64,000 bases of DNA from Pseudomonas sp. MYb118. Lineage in GTDB: Bacteria; Pseudomonadota; Gammaproteobacteria; Pseudomonadales; Pseudomonadaceae. Positions 45,057-54,077 of this stretch are shown here, piece after piece. Where the stretch lies: assembly GCF_040947875.1 (NCBI RefSeq), contig NZ_JBFRXN010000004.1, positions 186,001 through 250,000 of the forward strand. Reading direction: 5' to 3'. The notes under the pieces were generated by a model. The model made no database searches. It was not told the origin of the DNA and saw only the letters and a program-made list of their open reading frames with translations. The number at the start of each line of letters is the position of its first letter. Position 1 is the stretch's first letter. A program made the position numbers and the translations under genes.

Positions 45057-45170
45057 AGTCACAATGACTACCATGTAGTCTTGATGACTTGATTTGAATG
45101 TAGTTAAAAAGACTTCAAAGATACATAAGTCATTGAAAAACATGCATTAAAAAGTTGGCACGTTTAATGG
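45057..45170. promoter_or_regulatory. Cluster of AGTC/GACT palindromes between emrA and the glycine-zipper gene
   Basis: Two overlapping perfect palindromes, AGTCA-CAA-TGACT (45057-45069) and GACTAC-CAT-GTAGTC (45066-45080), are followed by TGATGACT, AAGACTTC and AAGTCATTG. Further on TTGGCACG at 45156-45163 resembles the -24 element of a sigma-54 promoter, with TGG instead of TGC at the -12 position. The stretch is strongly AT-rich for this genome. Confidence 0.35.
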
Positions 45171-45214
45171 AATGCTTTAGGCGTCTCCCTCCCTACCTCA
45201 AGCAGGAAATGATC

Positions 45215-45565
45215 ATGACTCGTACGCTGCCGTTCAGTTTTACCCTCTGCCTGTTGTTTTCCCCGCTGGTCATGGCCGACCAGGTCGTTCGCGAAGTGCC
45301 GGACACCACCGCTGGCAAAGGTGCCGGCGCCGTCACCGGACTGATGGTCGGTGCCGTCGGTGGCCCGATTGGCGCCCTGATCGGTGCCGGTGCCGGTTTC
45401 TTCGCCGGTAGCTCGGTGCAGGAAGCGGCTGGCCTGACAGAAACCGCCTATGAAGTGAAAGACGCCAAGGGCGAAGTCAGCACCGTGCGTTCGCCCAATG
45501 CCAAGTTCGACGTTGGCCAGCAAGTGACGCGCAAAGGTTCGCGCCTGCAATCGCAGGACAGCTGA
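45215..45565 (+). CDS. Glycine-zipper envelope protein
   Basis: A 116-residue exported protein. The signal peptide (PFSFTLCLLFSPLVMA) is followed by a glycine-zipper segment (GAGAVTGLMVGAVGGPIGALIGAGAGFFAG), which can insert in a membrane as a helical hairpin. The hydrophilic end has TAYEVKDAKGEVSTVRSP. The function is unknown; similar proteins are small periplasmic or outer-membrane proteins. The start at 45215 gives the cleanest signal peptide; ATG 45209 is an alternative. It ends before a strong terminator. Confidence 0.75.
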   Translation: MTRTLPFSFTLCLLFSPLVMADQVVREVPDTTAGKGAGAVTGLMVGAVGGPIGALIGAGAGFFAGSSVQEAAGLTETAYEVKDAKGEVSTVRSPNAKFDVGQQVTRKGSRLQSQDS

Positions 45566-45603
45566 AACCGGTGCCAGCGCCATTTCATCCCGAACTCCTT
45601 TTT

Positions 45604-45635
45604 AGGATCCGGTCATGGGTCGGATCCTCTTTTTT
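45604..45635 (+). terminator. Intrinsic terminator after the glycine-zipper gene
   Basis: AGGATCCG and CGGATCCT flank GTCATGGGT and are followed by CTTTTTT. It is a strong stem with a T tract, so the next gene (PAS protein) must have its own promoter or read-through. Confidence 0.9.
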
Positions 45636-45679
45636 CTCGGCAATCACAGTGTTTTTTTTACCAATCGAGGAGTAACACA

Positions 45680-46099
45680 ATGCAAGCCATCAACGCCAAA
45701 GTCTTGAGCGCTCTGGAAAACGTCATGGTGATTTCCACCACCGACCTGCAAGGCAACATCACTTACGTCAACGATCTGTTCTGCAAGCTGACCGGCTACA
45801 CCAGCGAAGAACTGCTGGGTCAGCCGCACAGCGTCGTGCGTCACCCTGCCGTGCCGAAAAGCACCTACAAGCAGATGTGGGACACCATCAAGAAAGGCGA
45901 AATCTGGACCGGCGTGATCCCTAACGTGGGCAAGGGCGGTGGCCTGTACGTGGTCGACACCACGGTGCAACCGCTGTTCGACGAGCAGGGCAACATCGTC
46001 GAGTACATCAGCATTCGCCGCGTGATCAACGACCTGATGAGCGACTTCGAAGGCCTGGAGTTCTCCAAGGAAACTTTCGACGAATACTACGACAGGTAA
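45680..46099 (+). CDS. Single-domain PAS protein (Aer-like)
   Basis: A 139-residue protein that is one PAS domain (about 10-120): TTDLQGNITYVNDLFCKLTG, EELLGQPHSVVRHPAVPKS, WTGVIPNVGKGGGLYVVDTTV. The HPxxP-type turn and WxG segment resemble the FAD-binding PAS of the Aer aerotaxis receptor. There is no output domain. Ribosome-binding site GAGGAG. Its stop is immediately followed by a GTG/ATG of the diflavin reductase, so the two are coupled and may form a flavin-based redox sensor pair. Confidence 0.85.
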   Translation: MQAINAKVLSALENVMVISTTDLQGNITYVNDLFCKLTGYTSEELLGQPHSVVRHPAVPKSTYKQMWDTIKKGEIWTGVIPNVGKGGGLYVVDTTVQPLFDEQGNIVEYISIRRVINDLMSDFEGLEFSKETFDEYYDR

Positions 46100-47656
46100 G
46101 TGGCCATGCCAGCTCTGATCGAACGCATCGTGATCGGTTATGGCTCGGAGTCCGGCAACGCCCGTGGGTTGACGCAACGCCTGTTGCGTCTGCCTTGCTT
46201 GCAGCCGTACGAACTGGCCGTGCAGGATCTCAACTCGCTGAAGCTCGACAGCCTGACCCCGCGGGACCTGCTGCTCATCGTGTGCAGCTCCTTCGGTGAC
46301 GGCGAGCCGCCGGGCAATGCCGACTGTTTCATGGATCAACTGAACGAATTCGCCTCGATGGTCGACCAGCCCTACGCCATCTTCGGCCTGGGTGACACGG
46401 CTTATCCGACCTTCTGCGGTTTCAGCAAACTCATCGACGCCGCGCTCCTGCAAAAGCAGGCCAAGCCGTGGATCAACCGCGTCGATGCGGACACCGACTT
46501 CGAGGGCTTCTTCGACACCTGGTGCGCCACGCTCGAAGCGGTCCTCAAGGGCGACTGGCGTGCCGGCACGACCTTGCAGTTGCAAGTCACCGCCTATGGC
46601 GAAAAAGCCACCTGGCCGGCGCGGGTGATCTCACGCACCCGGCTCAACGGCACGGCGCCTTACGCCTGGCAGGTGCGCCTGGACATCGAAGGCAGCGGCA
46701 TCAAGTACCGCGCCGGCGACAACCTGTACGTGCTGGCGCACAACGATGAAGCGCTGCTGGAGCAGATCGGCGAGTGGTTCGGGCGTGAAGAGGCGCGCGC
46801 CTTGCTGCGCGACAAAGAGTTACGCCAACTGAGCAAGTCGATGCTGCGCGACATTGCCAAGGTCAGCGGGCACGAAATGCTCAAGGGCCTGCTCAAGGTC
46901 AGTGCCCGCAAGGAGCTGGAAGCCTACCTGTATGGCCGCGACATGCTCGACGTGCTCAACGATTTCTGTGAGCCGGGCCAATTGAGCGTGGAGGATCTGG
47001 TGGAGTGGTTGCCAGAGGTTCTGCCCCGGGCGTACTCGATCGCGTCCCACGACAACCCCGGTTATGTCGACCTGTGCATCCGTGAGGTCGCCTATGACAT
47101 GGACGAACGCACGCGCACCGGCACTGCCACCGGGCACCTGGTCGGACCGCACCCCGAGGCACAGGTGTTCGTGCGCAGCAATCCGGCGTTCCATCTGCCG
47201 CGGCAGGTCGAGCACCCGGTGATCCTGATCGGTACCGGCACCGGCATCGCTCCGTTGATTGCCTTGCTGGAACAGATCGAGCAACAGAACAGCCCTGGGC
47301 AGAGTTGCCTGATCTTCGGCGACCGGCGCCGGGATTCGGACTTCCTCTATCAACCGCGCCTGGAAAAATGGCAGGCCAACGGCGTGCTCGATACGCTGAT
47401 CACTGCCTTCTCGAGGGACAGCGAGCAACGCTACTACGTGCAGGACGCCATGCTCGAACACGGCGCCTACCTGTGGGCCTTGCTCAGCCAGGGCGCGCAT
47501 CTGTACGTGTGCGGCAACAAGAGCAACCTGGAGCGGGCGATCGACGCGGCCCTGGTCAACATCGCCATGACCTTCGGCCGGCTGGGCGAGGAAGACGCGC
47601 AGACCTTCGTTGCCGACCTGGCGAGCAATCATCGCGTACACAAAGAACTGTATTGA
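46100..47656 (+). CDS. CysJ-like diflavin reductase
   Basis: A 518-residue FMN/FAD reductase. The N-terminal flavodoxin domain (about 6-145) has IGYGSESGNARG and SSFGDGEPPGNAD. The FAD-binding domain holds the flavin motif RAYSIAS (about 320) and the NADP domain IGTGTGIAPLIAL, FGDRRRDSDFLY and YVCGNKSNLERAID. It ends NHRVHKELY. It resembles sulfite reductase flavoprotein but lies far from a hemoprotein gene, so the electron acceptor is unknown. The start can be GTG 46100 (one base after the PAS stop) or ATG 46106. Confidence 0.85.
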   Translation: MAMPALIERIVIGYGSESGNARGLTQRLLRLPCLQPYELAVQDLNSLKLDSLTPRDLLLIVCSSFGDGEPPGNADCFMDQLNEFASMVDQPYAIFGLGDTAYPTFCGFSKLIDAALLQKQAKPWINRVDADTDFEGFFDTWCATLEAVLKGDWRAGTTLQLQVTAYGEKATWPARVISRTRLNGTAPYAWQVRLDIEGSGIKYRAGDNLYVLAHNDEALLEQIGEWFGREEARALLRDKELRQLSKSMLRDIAKVSGHEMLKGLLKVSARKELEAYLYGRDMLDVLNDFCEPGQLSVEDLVEWLPEVLPRAYSIASHDNPGYVDLCIREVAYDMDERTRTGTATGHLVGPHPEAQVFVRSNPAFHLPRQVEHPVILIGTGTGIAPLIALLEQIEQQNSPGQSCLIFGDRRRDSDFLYQPRLEKWQANGVLDTLITAFSRDSEQRYYVQDAMLEHGAYLWALLSQGAHLYVCGNKSNLERAIDAALVNIAMTFGRLGEEDAQTFVADLASNHRVHKELY

Positions 47657-47669
47657 CGCTTCCCGTTTT

Positions 47670-47711
47670 GACGCGCAGACGAGCCGCAACTCGTCGCGCG
47701 TCTTTTTTTTG
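47670..47711 (+). terminator. Intrinsic terminator after the diflavin reductase
   Basis: GACGCGCAGACGAG pairs with CTCGTCGCGCGTC around CCGCAA, then eight T follow. It begins 13 bp after the stop. Confidence 0.9.
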
Positions 47712-47715
47712 CCTG

Positions 47716-48214
47716 CTGTAGGAGCGAGCTTGCTCGCGATGGCGGCCTTCCGGTGTACATATCCATTTCTGCGGTAACGGCCGCTTTAGGTTCCGCCCTT
47801 ACGGCGGGTGACTTTGGGGCGCCAAAGTCACCAAAACGCCCCGCCCCTGACGTACGGCCCTTCGCTGACGCTCAGGGTTCCCTCGCTCCGGTCCTGCTCC
47901 GTGGGCGCGCCGCCATCGGCCATCCATGGCCGGGGGCGGCTAACCCGGCATCCATGCCGGGTTGCCCACTGCGCAGAACCTCCACTCGGCCTCCCGACGG
48001 GGCAATCTGCGGTGCCCTTGGCATCGCGGTTCTGCTTTCTGTAGGAGCGAGCATGCTCGCGATGGTAGCCCAGACGCCGCGGGGCATCAGGCACCCAGCG
48101 TCATCGTTAACGACCATCGCGACGGTTCGACGCCTCGACAGGCTCGCTCCCACAGAAGATCAAGATATAAAGTGAGGCACGTTCCCTGTAGGAGCGAGCT
48201 TGCTCGCGATGGCA
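47716..48214 (+). repeat. REPs flanking dispersed repeat copy C
   Basis: A REP (47716-47744) is followed by dispersed repeat copy C at 47750-48030, which is close to the reverse complement of 1795-2065. A second REP (48038-48064), an aberrant REP (48112-48153) carrying GACGGTTCGACGCCTCGACA inside its palindrome, and a fourth REP (48186-48213) come next. No gene is likely here. Confidence 0.85.
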
Positions 48215-48379
48215 GCCCAGACACCGCGAGGCATCAGGCCCCAGCGTCATCGTCAACGCCCATTACAGGTGCCGGCCACGCACACACCCATTCGGGGTAT
48301 GGCGCCTCTCGCCAAATCGACCAATAGTAGATCCACCTGCTCATCCCGAGCCGACTTCGCTTGATAAGGTGAATTTGCT

Positions 48380-49489
48380 ATGCGCAAGGCCCTCACGGTG
48401 ATTTCCAGCTTGTTTCTCGCTTCCCTGATAACAACCAACAACATCCAGGCCGCCGAGGTGGACGACAGCAAGACCCTGAGGCTCTACAACTGGGCCGACT
48501 ATATCGGTGAAAACACCCTGGCCGAATTCGAGAAGGCCACCGGCATCAAGGTCATCTACGACACCTTCGACGCCTATGAAACCGTCCAGGCCAAGTTGCT
48601 CACCGGCCATTCCGGCTACGACCTGGTGGTGCTCAACGCTTCCCTGGCGCCGCCGCTGATCAAGGCCAAGGTGTTCCAGCCGCTGAACAAGAAACTGCTG
48701 CCGGGCTGGGCCAACCTCGACCAGAAAGTCCTCGAGGACATGCAGGGCTTCGACGCCGGCAGCCTGTATTCCGCGCCCTACACCTGGGGCAGCAACGGCA
48801 TCACCTACAACGTCGACAAGATCAAGGAACGCATGCCCGACGCGCCCATCGGTTCGCTGGCGATGATCTTCGATCCGAAGATCGTCTCGCGCTTCGCCGA
48901 CTGTGGCGTGACCCTGGTGGATGCGCCGACCGAAGTCATCCCGCTGGCCCTCAAATACCTGGGCCGCGACCCGCGCAGCGCCGCGCCGGCCGACCTCAAG
49001 GCCGCGCAGGAACTGCTGCTGTCGGTGCGCCCGTACATCCGCAAGTTCGACTCGGTCAACTACCTGACCAGCCTGCCCAACGGCGACACCTGCATGGCCA
49101 TGACCTGGTCCGGCGACTACGCCACCGCCATGGCCCGCGCTGAAGAGGCCAAGTTGAAGATCAACCTGTCCTACTTCATTCCCAAGGAAGGCTCGCTGAT
49201 CTGGTTCGACAACATGTACATCCCGGCCGACGCCCCGCACGTGGCCAACGCGCACAAGTTTCTCGACTTCCTGATGAAGCCGCAGGTGATGGCCGACGTC
49301 ACCGATTACATCCACTACGCCAACAGCAACGCCGCCGCTACGCCGTTGCTCGATGCCGACGTGCGCAACAACCCCGCCATTTATCCCGATGACGCGACCC
49401 GTGAGCGCCTGTTTCCGCAAAAGACCCAGGACCCCAAGGACATGCGCGCCATCACGCGGGTCTGGAGCACGGTGAAAAGCGGCATCTGA
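48380..49489 (+). CDS. Polyamine ABC transporter substrate-binding protein
   Basis: A 369-residue periplasmic binding protein of the PotD/PotF/SpuD family. Signal peptide (to about 25, NNIQAAE), then LRLYNWADYIGENTLAEFEKATG, the typical opening, YDLVVLNA and WTMTWSGDYATAM-like binding residues (MAMTWSGDYATAMARA). It should bind putrescine or spermidine, but the residues that select between them are not assigned. No permease or ATPase genes follow, so it must share those of another locus. It is 29 bp before the aminotransferase gene and probably cotranscribed. Confidence 0.88.
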   Translation: MRKALTVISSLFLASLITTNNIQAAEVDDSKTLRLYNWADYIGENTLAEFEKATGIKVIYDTFDAYETVQAKLLTGHSGYDLVVLNASLAPPLIKAKVFQPLNKKLLPGWANLDQKVLEDMQGFDAGSLYSAPYTWGSNGITYNVDKIKERMPDAPIGSLAMIFDPKIVSRFADCGVTLVDAPTEVIPLALKYLGRDPRSAAPADLKAAQELLLSVRPYIRKFDSVNYLTSLPNGDTCMAMTWSGDYATAMARAEEAKLKINLSYFIPKEGSLIWFDNMYIPADAPHVANAHKFLDFLMKPQVMADVTDYIHYANSNAAATPLLDADVRNNPAIYPDDATRERLFPQKTQDPKDMRAITRVWSTVKSGI

Positions 49490-49518
49490 TCGTCAACTTA
49501 CAGGTTTGAGGTTTTTGT

Positions 49519-50937
49519 ATGGCTACTCCAACGCATGACGTAATGTCCGCCGCCGATGAATCGCGGCTGGCCAAGGCCGATAAAGCGCACTACATGCACG
49601 GCTACCACATGTTCGACGAGCATGCCGAACAGGGCGCCCTGAACATCGTCGCGGGTGATGGCGCCTACATTTACGATACTCAGGGCAACCGTTTTCTCGA
49701 CGCGGTGGGTGGCATGTGGTGTACGAACATTGGCCTGGGTCGCGAGGAAATGGCCCAGGCCATCGCCGACCAGGTGCGCCAGCTGGCCTATTCGAACCCG
49801 TTTTGCGACATGACCAACAACGTCGCCATCCAGTTGTGCGAAAAACTCGCCAGCCTGGCGCCGGGGGACCTGGACCACGTATTCCTCACCACCGGCGGCT
49901 CCACCGCCGTGGACACCGCCTATCGCCTGATCCAGTACTACCAGAACTGCCGGGGCAAGCCGGACAAGAAGCACATCATTGCGCGCTTCAACGCCTATCA
50001 CGGTTCCACCACGCTGACCATGTCGATCGGCAACAAGGCTGCCGACCGGGTGCCGGAGTTCGACTACGCCAACGACCTGATCCACCACGTGTCCAACCCC
50101 AACCCTTACCGCGCACCGGACGGCATGAACGAAGCGCAGTTCCTCGAGTTCCTGGTCAAGGAATTCGAAGACAAGATCCTGGCCATCGGCGCGGACAAGG
50201 TCGCCGGGTTCTTCGCCGAACCGATCATGGGCTCCGGCGGGGTGATCATCCCGCCCAAGGGTTATCTCAAGCGCATGTGGGAAGTGTGCCAGCGCTACGA
50301 CATCCTCTTCGTCGCCGATGAAGTAGTGACGTCGTTCGGGCGCCTGGGCAAGTTCTTCGCCTCCAAGGACGTGTTCGACGTGCAGCCGGACATCATCACC
50401 ACGGCCAAGGGCCTGACGTCGGCCTACCTGCCGCTGGGCGCGTGCATCTTTTCCGACCGCATCTGGAAAGTCATCGCCGAGCCGGGCAAGGGCCGCTGCT
50501 TCACCCACGGCTTCACCTACAGCGGCCACCCGGTGTGCTGCACCGCGGCGCTAAAGAACATCGAGATCATCGAACGGGAAAACCTGCTGGAGCATGTCGA
50601 GGAAGTCGGCAGCTACCTGGAGCAGCGCCTGGCCACGCTCGGCGACCTGCCACTGGTGGGCGATGTGCGCTGCGAGAAGCTGATGGCCTGCGTCGAGTTC
50701 GTTGCCGACAAGCGCAGCAAGGCGCTGTTCGCCGATGAAATCAACATCGGCGAGCGTATCCACTCTCGCGCCCAGGCCCGCGGCCTGCTGGTGCGGCCGA
50801 TCATGCACCTGAACGTGATGTCGCCACCGCTGATCCTCACCCATGCCCAGGTGGACGAGATCGTCGAGACCCTGCGCGTGTGCATTCTCGAGGTGGCGGC
50901 CGAGCTTGAGCGGGACGGCCAGTACGCCGGCCAATGA
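49519..50937 (+). CDS. Class III aminotransferase (SpuC-like, polyamine:pyruvate)
   Basis: A 472-residue PLP-dependent omega-aminotransferase. Landmarks are LDAVGGMWCTNIGLG, FLTTGGSTAVDTAYRLIQYY, FNAYHGSTTLTMSIG, VADEVVTSFGRLG and the cofactor lysine Lys297 in TTAKGLTSAYLPLGA. It resembles SpuC, which transfers the amino group of putrescine to pyruvate. With the polyamine-binding protein in front and a regulator behind, it likely starts polyamine breakdown. Confidence 0.85.
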   Translation: MATPTHDVMSAADESRLAKADKAHYMHGYHMFDEHAEQGALNIVAGDGAYIYDTQGNRFLDAVGGMWCTNIGLGREEMAQAIADQVRQLAYSNPFCDMTNNVAIQLCEKLASLAPGDLDHVFLTTGGSTAVDTAYRLIQYYQNCRGKPDKKHIIARFNAYHGSTTLTMSIGNKAADRVPEFDYANDLIHHVSNPNPYRAPDGMNEAQFLEFLVKEFEDKILAIGADKVAGFFAEPIMGSGGVIIPPKGYLKRMWEVCQRYDILFVADEVVTSFGRLGKFFASKDVFDVQPDIITTAKGLTSAYLPLGACIFSDRIWKVIAEPGKGRCFTHGFTYSGHPVCCTAALKNIEIIERENLLEHVEEVGSYLEQRLATLGDLPLVGDVRCEKLMACVEFVADKRSKALFADEINIGERIHSRAQARGLLVRPIMHLNVMSPPLILTHAQVDEIVETLRVCILEVAAELERDGQYAGQ

Positions 50938-50990
50938 GTCTGAGCAATCGTCGCTTACCGGGGCCCGGTTCTCCCGCTAGACTGCGGGGC

Positions 50991-51830
50991 ATGAGCAAAC
51001 CCAACGACGACACCCTGATCGCCTTGCCCTTCGGCGCCCTGCACAAGTGGCATGGCGAGCTGCGCAAGGCGTTCGCCGCCATCGACGAGCCCGACGCGCT
51101 GCGCCACCTGGCGTCGGCGTTCGGCCATCTGGTGTCGATCGAATCGGTGATGATCAGCCTGGAACACAAGGACCGGGCGCCGCAGTTGCTCTATCAGCAG
51201 GGCATCCCGGAGCAGTACCAGGTGGCGTTGCTCGAACGCTATTTCTCCGGCGGTTACCTGCTCGACCCGTTCTGCCTGGCGGTGGAGCAGGGGCTGGCCG
51301 AAGGTTTCTATCACCTGGAAGAAATCGCCCCGGACCACTTTTTCGACAGCGAGTACTACAAGACCTACTACCTGAAGGCCGGCAGTTCCGAGGACAGTTT
51401 CTACCTGGTGGACACCGGCAATGACACGCAGATCTCCGTGAGTCTGTTCCAGGGTTTTGGCGGGGAAAGCCTGCGGGTCGAGCAGTTGCACCTGCTACGG
51501 GCGGTGGAGCCGCTGGTGCGCGAGTTCATCGGCGAATTCGGTCGGCGTGGTTTGCAGCATCGGGCCGATCAGGGCGCGGGCGGGCGTGACGAATTAAAGC
51601 AGCGGGTGCAATCGGCGTTCGAGCATTTTGGCAGCGACCTGCTCACCGAGCGCGAGCGGGAAGTGGCGCACATGGTGCTGCGTGGGCATTCGGTAAAATC
51701 CACCGCCAGCCAGCTGAGCATCTCGCCGGAGACGGTGCGCATGCACCGCAAGAATCTGTACCTGAAGCTGGAGGTGGGGTCGCAGTCGGAGTTGTTTGCG
51801 TTGTTTATCGAGTGGTTGCGCAGGCATTAG
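50991..51830 (+). CDS. LuxR-family transcriptional regulator
   Basis: A 279-residue protein. The N-terminal 200 residues contain no receiver or autoinducer domain I can name, while the C-terminus is a LuxR helix-turn-helix (LTEREREVAHMVLRGHSVKS through TVRMHRKNLYLKLEVG). It probably controls the neighbouring polyamine genes. The start at 50991 gives a sensible N-terminus; an in-frame ATG at 50934 overlaps the aminotransferase stop (ATGA) and adds 19 residues. Confidence 0.82.
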   Translation: MSKPNDDTLIALPFGALHKWHGELRKAFAAIDEPDALRHLASAFGHLVSIESVMISLEHKDRAPQLLYQQGIPEQYQVALLERYFSGGYLLDPFCLAVEQGLAEGFYHLEEIAPDHFFDSEYYKTYYLKAGSSEDSFYLVDTGNDTQISVSLFQGFGGESLRVEQLHLLRAVEPLVREFIGEFGRRGLQHRADQGAGGRDELKQRVQSAFEHFGSDLLTEREREVAHMVLRGHSVKSTASQLSISPETVRMHRKNLYLKLEVGSQSELFALFIEWLRRH

Positions 51831-51851
51831 GCTCTTTGTTGAGCCCAAGGG

Positions 51852-51962
51852 CCTCATCGCGGGCAAGCCCGCTCCCACAGGGGATTCTGGTGTACACAAG
51901 ATCTGTGTTCACTGCAGATCTCTGTGGGAGCGGGCTTGTCGAATCGTCGCACCGCCGCGATG
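51852..51962. repeat. REP and an interrupted REP
   Basis: A normal inverted REP (51854-51881) and an aberrant REP (51921-51962) whose loop carries TTGTCGAATCGTCGCACCGCC. A related insert occurs in the REP at 48112-48153. Confidence 0.8.
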
Positions 51963-51991
51963 AGGCCCTAAAATTCACCACAAATTGAGGA

Positions 51992-54046
51992 TCAACCCTC
52001 GCGCTTCACCACCAAGGTCAGAATGTCATAACTGGCCACCAGCTCACCCAGCTGGTTGGTCACTTCCACATCCCACGCCACCACCCCTTGCGGGATGCCT
52101 TGCGGGCTCTTCTTGCCCTGGTCGATCTTGCGCTTGCAGGTCAGGCGCGCCTGGATGGTGTCGCCGATGCCCACCGGGTTGATGAAGCGCAGGGTGTCCA
52201 GGCCGTAGTTGGCCAGTACCGGGCCAGGCGCCGGGGATACGAACAGGCCGGCGGCGGCCGACAGGACGAAGTAACCGTGGGCGATGCGCTTGCCGAATTG
52301 CGACTCCTTGGCCGCGATGTCGTCGAAGTGCATGTAGAAGTGATCGCCCGACAGGCAGCCGAAGTTCACCAGGTCGGCCTCGGTGACGGTGCGCCGGTGG
52401 GTCAGCAGCGATTCGCCGATCTGCAGGTCCTGGAAGTAACGACGGAACGGGTGCACTTCGGTCTCGATGACCTGGGCGCCGCGCACGTATTCGCCGGTGA
52501 CCGCCGCCAGCATGGTCGGCGAGCCTTGTACCGCGGCACGTTGCAGGTAGTGTTTCACCGCGCGCAGGCCGCCGAGTTCCTCACCGCCGCCAGCCCGACC
52601 CGGGCCGCCGTGCTTGAGTTGTGGCAGCGGCGAGCCGTGGCCGGTGGATTCGCCGGCGCAGTGGCGGTCCAGGACCAGCAGACGGCCGTGCAGGGCGGCG
52701 GCCACCGGGACGGCCTTGGCGGCAATCGCCGGGTCCTTGGTCACCAGGCTGGCCACCAGGCTGCCTTTGCCGCGTGCGGCCAGTGCCAGGGCTTCGTCGA
52801 GGTCGTCGTAGGTCATCAGCGTACTGACCGGGCCGAACGCCTCGATGTCGTGGGCACCGCCTTCGGCATGCGGGTCGCGGGCCTGCAACAGGGTCGGAGC
52901 GAAGAACGCGCCCTGGTCGACGTTCTCACCGCGCGGCTCGAACCCGTCGCGGGCGCCGAACAGCAGGTCGCTGTTCTGCAACAGCGCTTGCAGGCGCTCG
53001 GCCACGTCTTTCTGCTGGTCGTGGGACGCCAGGGCGCCCATGCGCACGCCTTCCACCGACGGATCGCCGACCACCACCTTGGCCAGGCGATCGCGCAGGC
53101 GCGTGGCGACGGCATCGATGTGCTTGGCCGGCACGATGGCGCGGCGGATGGCGGTGCATTTCTGCCCGGCCTTGGTGGTCATTTCCCGGGCGACTTCCTT
53201 GATGAACAGCTCGAACTCTTCGTCGTCCGGGCTGACGTCCGGGGCGAGGATCGCGCAGTTCAGCGAGTCGGCCTCGGCGGTGAACGGCACCGAGTTGCGA
53301 ATCAGGTTGGGGTTGACCCGCAGCTTGGCGGCGGTGTCGGCGGAACCGGTGAAGGTCACCACGTCCTGGCCTTGCAGGCGGTCGAGCAGGTCACCGGTGC
53401 CACCGATGATCAGTTGCAGGCTGCCGGCGGGCAGCAGGCCGGACTCGTCCATCAGGCGCACCACGGCTTCGGTCAGGTAGCTGGTGGCACTGGCAGGTTT
53501 GACGATGCACGGCATGCCAGCGAGGAAGCTCGGGGCGAATTTTTCCAGCATGCCCCAGATCGGGAAGTTGAAGGCGTTGATGTGCACCGCCACGCCACCG
53601 CGCGGCACCAGGATGTGGGTGCCGGCGAAGCTGCCCATTTTGCTCAGTTGCAGCGCCGGGCCTTCGTGCACGACGTTGCCCGACGGCAATTCCCGCGAGC
53701 CCAGGCTGGCGTAGGTGAACAGCGTGCTGTTGCCGCCTTCGATGTCGATCCAGCTGTCGGCGCGGGTGGCGCCGCTGTGGTGGGAAATCGCGTAGAGCTG
53801 CTCCTTGCGCTCGGCCAGGTACAGGGCCAGGGCCTTGAGGCGCTGGGCCCGTTGCTGGAAGTCCAGCGCCATCAGGCCGGTGACGCCCTGGCGGCGACCG
53901 TGCTCGATGGCCTCGGCGAAGTCCGGGCGCTCTTCGTGGGTACGGGCGATCTCGTGACCGTCGATGGCGCTGCGCAGGATCTGTGCGCCGTGTTGGCCGA
54001 TCCAGCGACCGGCGATGAAGCTTTGCAGTGTGGCAACTTGAGACAT
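51992..54046 (-). CDS. paaZ: Bifunctional oxepin-CoA hydrolase / aldehyde dehydrogenase PaaZ
   Basis: A 684-residue fusion. The N-terminal aldehyde dehydrogenase (1-520) shows HINAFNFPIWG, VTFTGSADTA, the catalytic Cys297 in GQKCTAIRRA and the Glu in FTAEADSLN. The C-terminal MaoC hotdog domain (about 540-680, LVNFGCLSGDHFYMHFDD, IAHGYFVLSAAAGLF) opens oxepin-CoA, and the aldehyde dehydrogenase oxidises the product to 3-oxo-5,6-dehydrosuberyl-CoA. It starts 31 bp after the permease stop. Length matches E. coli PaaZ (681). Confidence 0.95.
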   Translation of the reverse strand: MSQVATLQSFIAGRWIGQHGAQILRSAIDGHEIARTHEERPDFAEAIEHGRRQGVTGLMALDFQQRAQRLKALALYLAERKEQLYAISHHSGATRADSWIDIEGGNSTLFTYASLGSRELPSGNVVHEGPALQLSKMGSFAGTHILVPRGGVAVHINAFNFPIWGMLEKFAPSFLAGMPCIVKPASATSYLTEAVVRLMDESGLLPAGSLQLIIGGTGDLLDRLQGQDVVTFTGSADTAAKLRVNPNLIRNSVPFTAEADSLNCAILAPDVSPDDEEFELFIKEVAREMTTKAGQKCTAIRRAIVPAKHIDAVATRLRDRLAKVVVGDPSVEGVRMGALASHDQQKDVAERLQALLQNSDLLFGARDGFEPRGENVDQGAFFAPTLLQARDPHAEGGAHDIEAFGPVSTLMTYDDLDEALALAARGKGSLVASLVTKDPAIAAKAVPVAAALHGRLLVLDRHCAGESTGHGSPLPQLKHGGPGRAGGGEELGGLRAVKHYLQRAAVQGSPTMLAAVTGEYVRGAQVIETEVHPFRRYFQDLQIGESLLTHRRTVTEADLVNFGCLSGDHFYMHFDDIAAKESQFGKRIAHGYFVLSAAAGLFVSPAPGPVLANYGLDTLRFINPVGIGDTIQARLTCKRKIDQGKKSPQGIPQGVVAWDVEVTNQLGELVASYDILTLVVKREG

Positions 54047-54077
54047 CTGGATTGCTCCGGGTTGGCAAACAGGTGGA

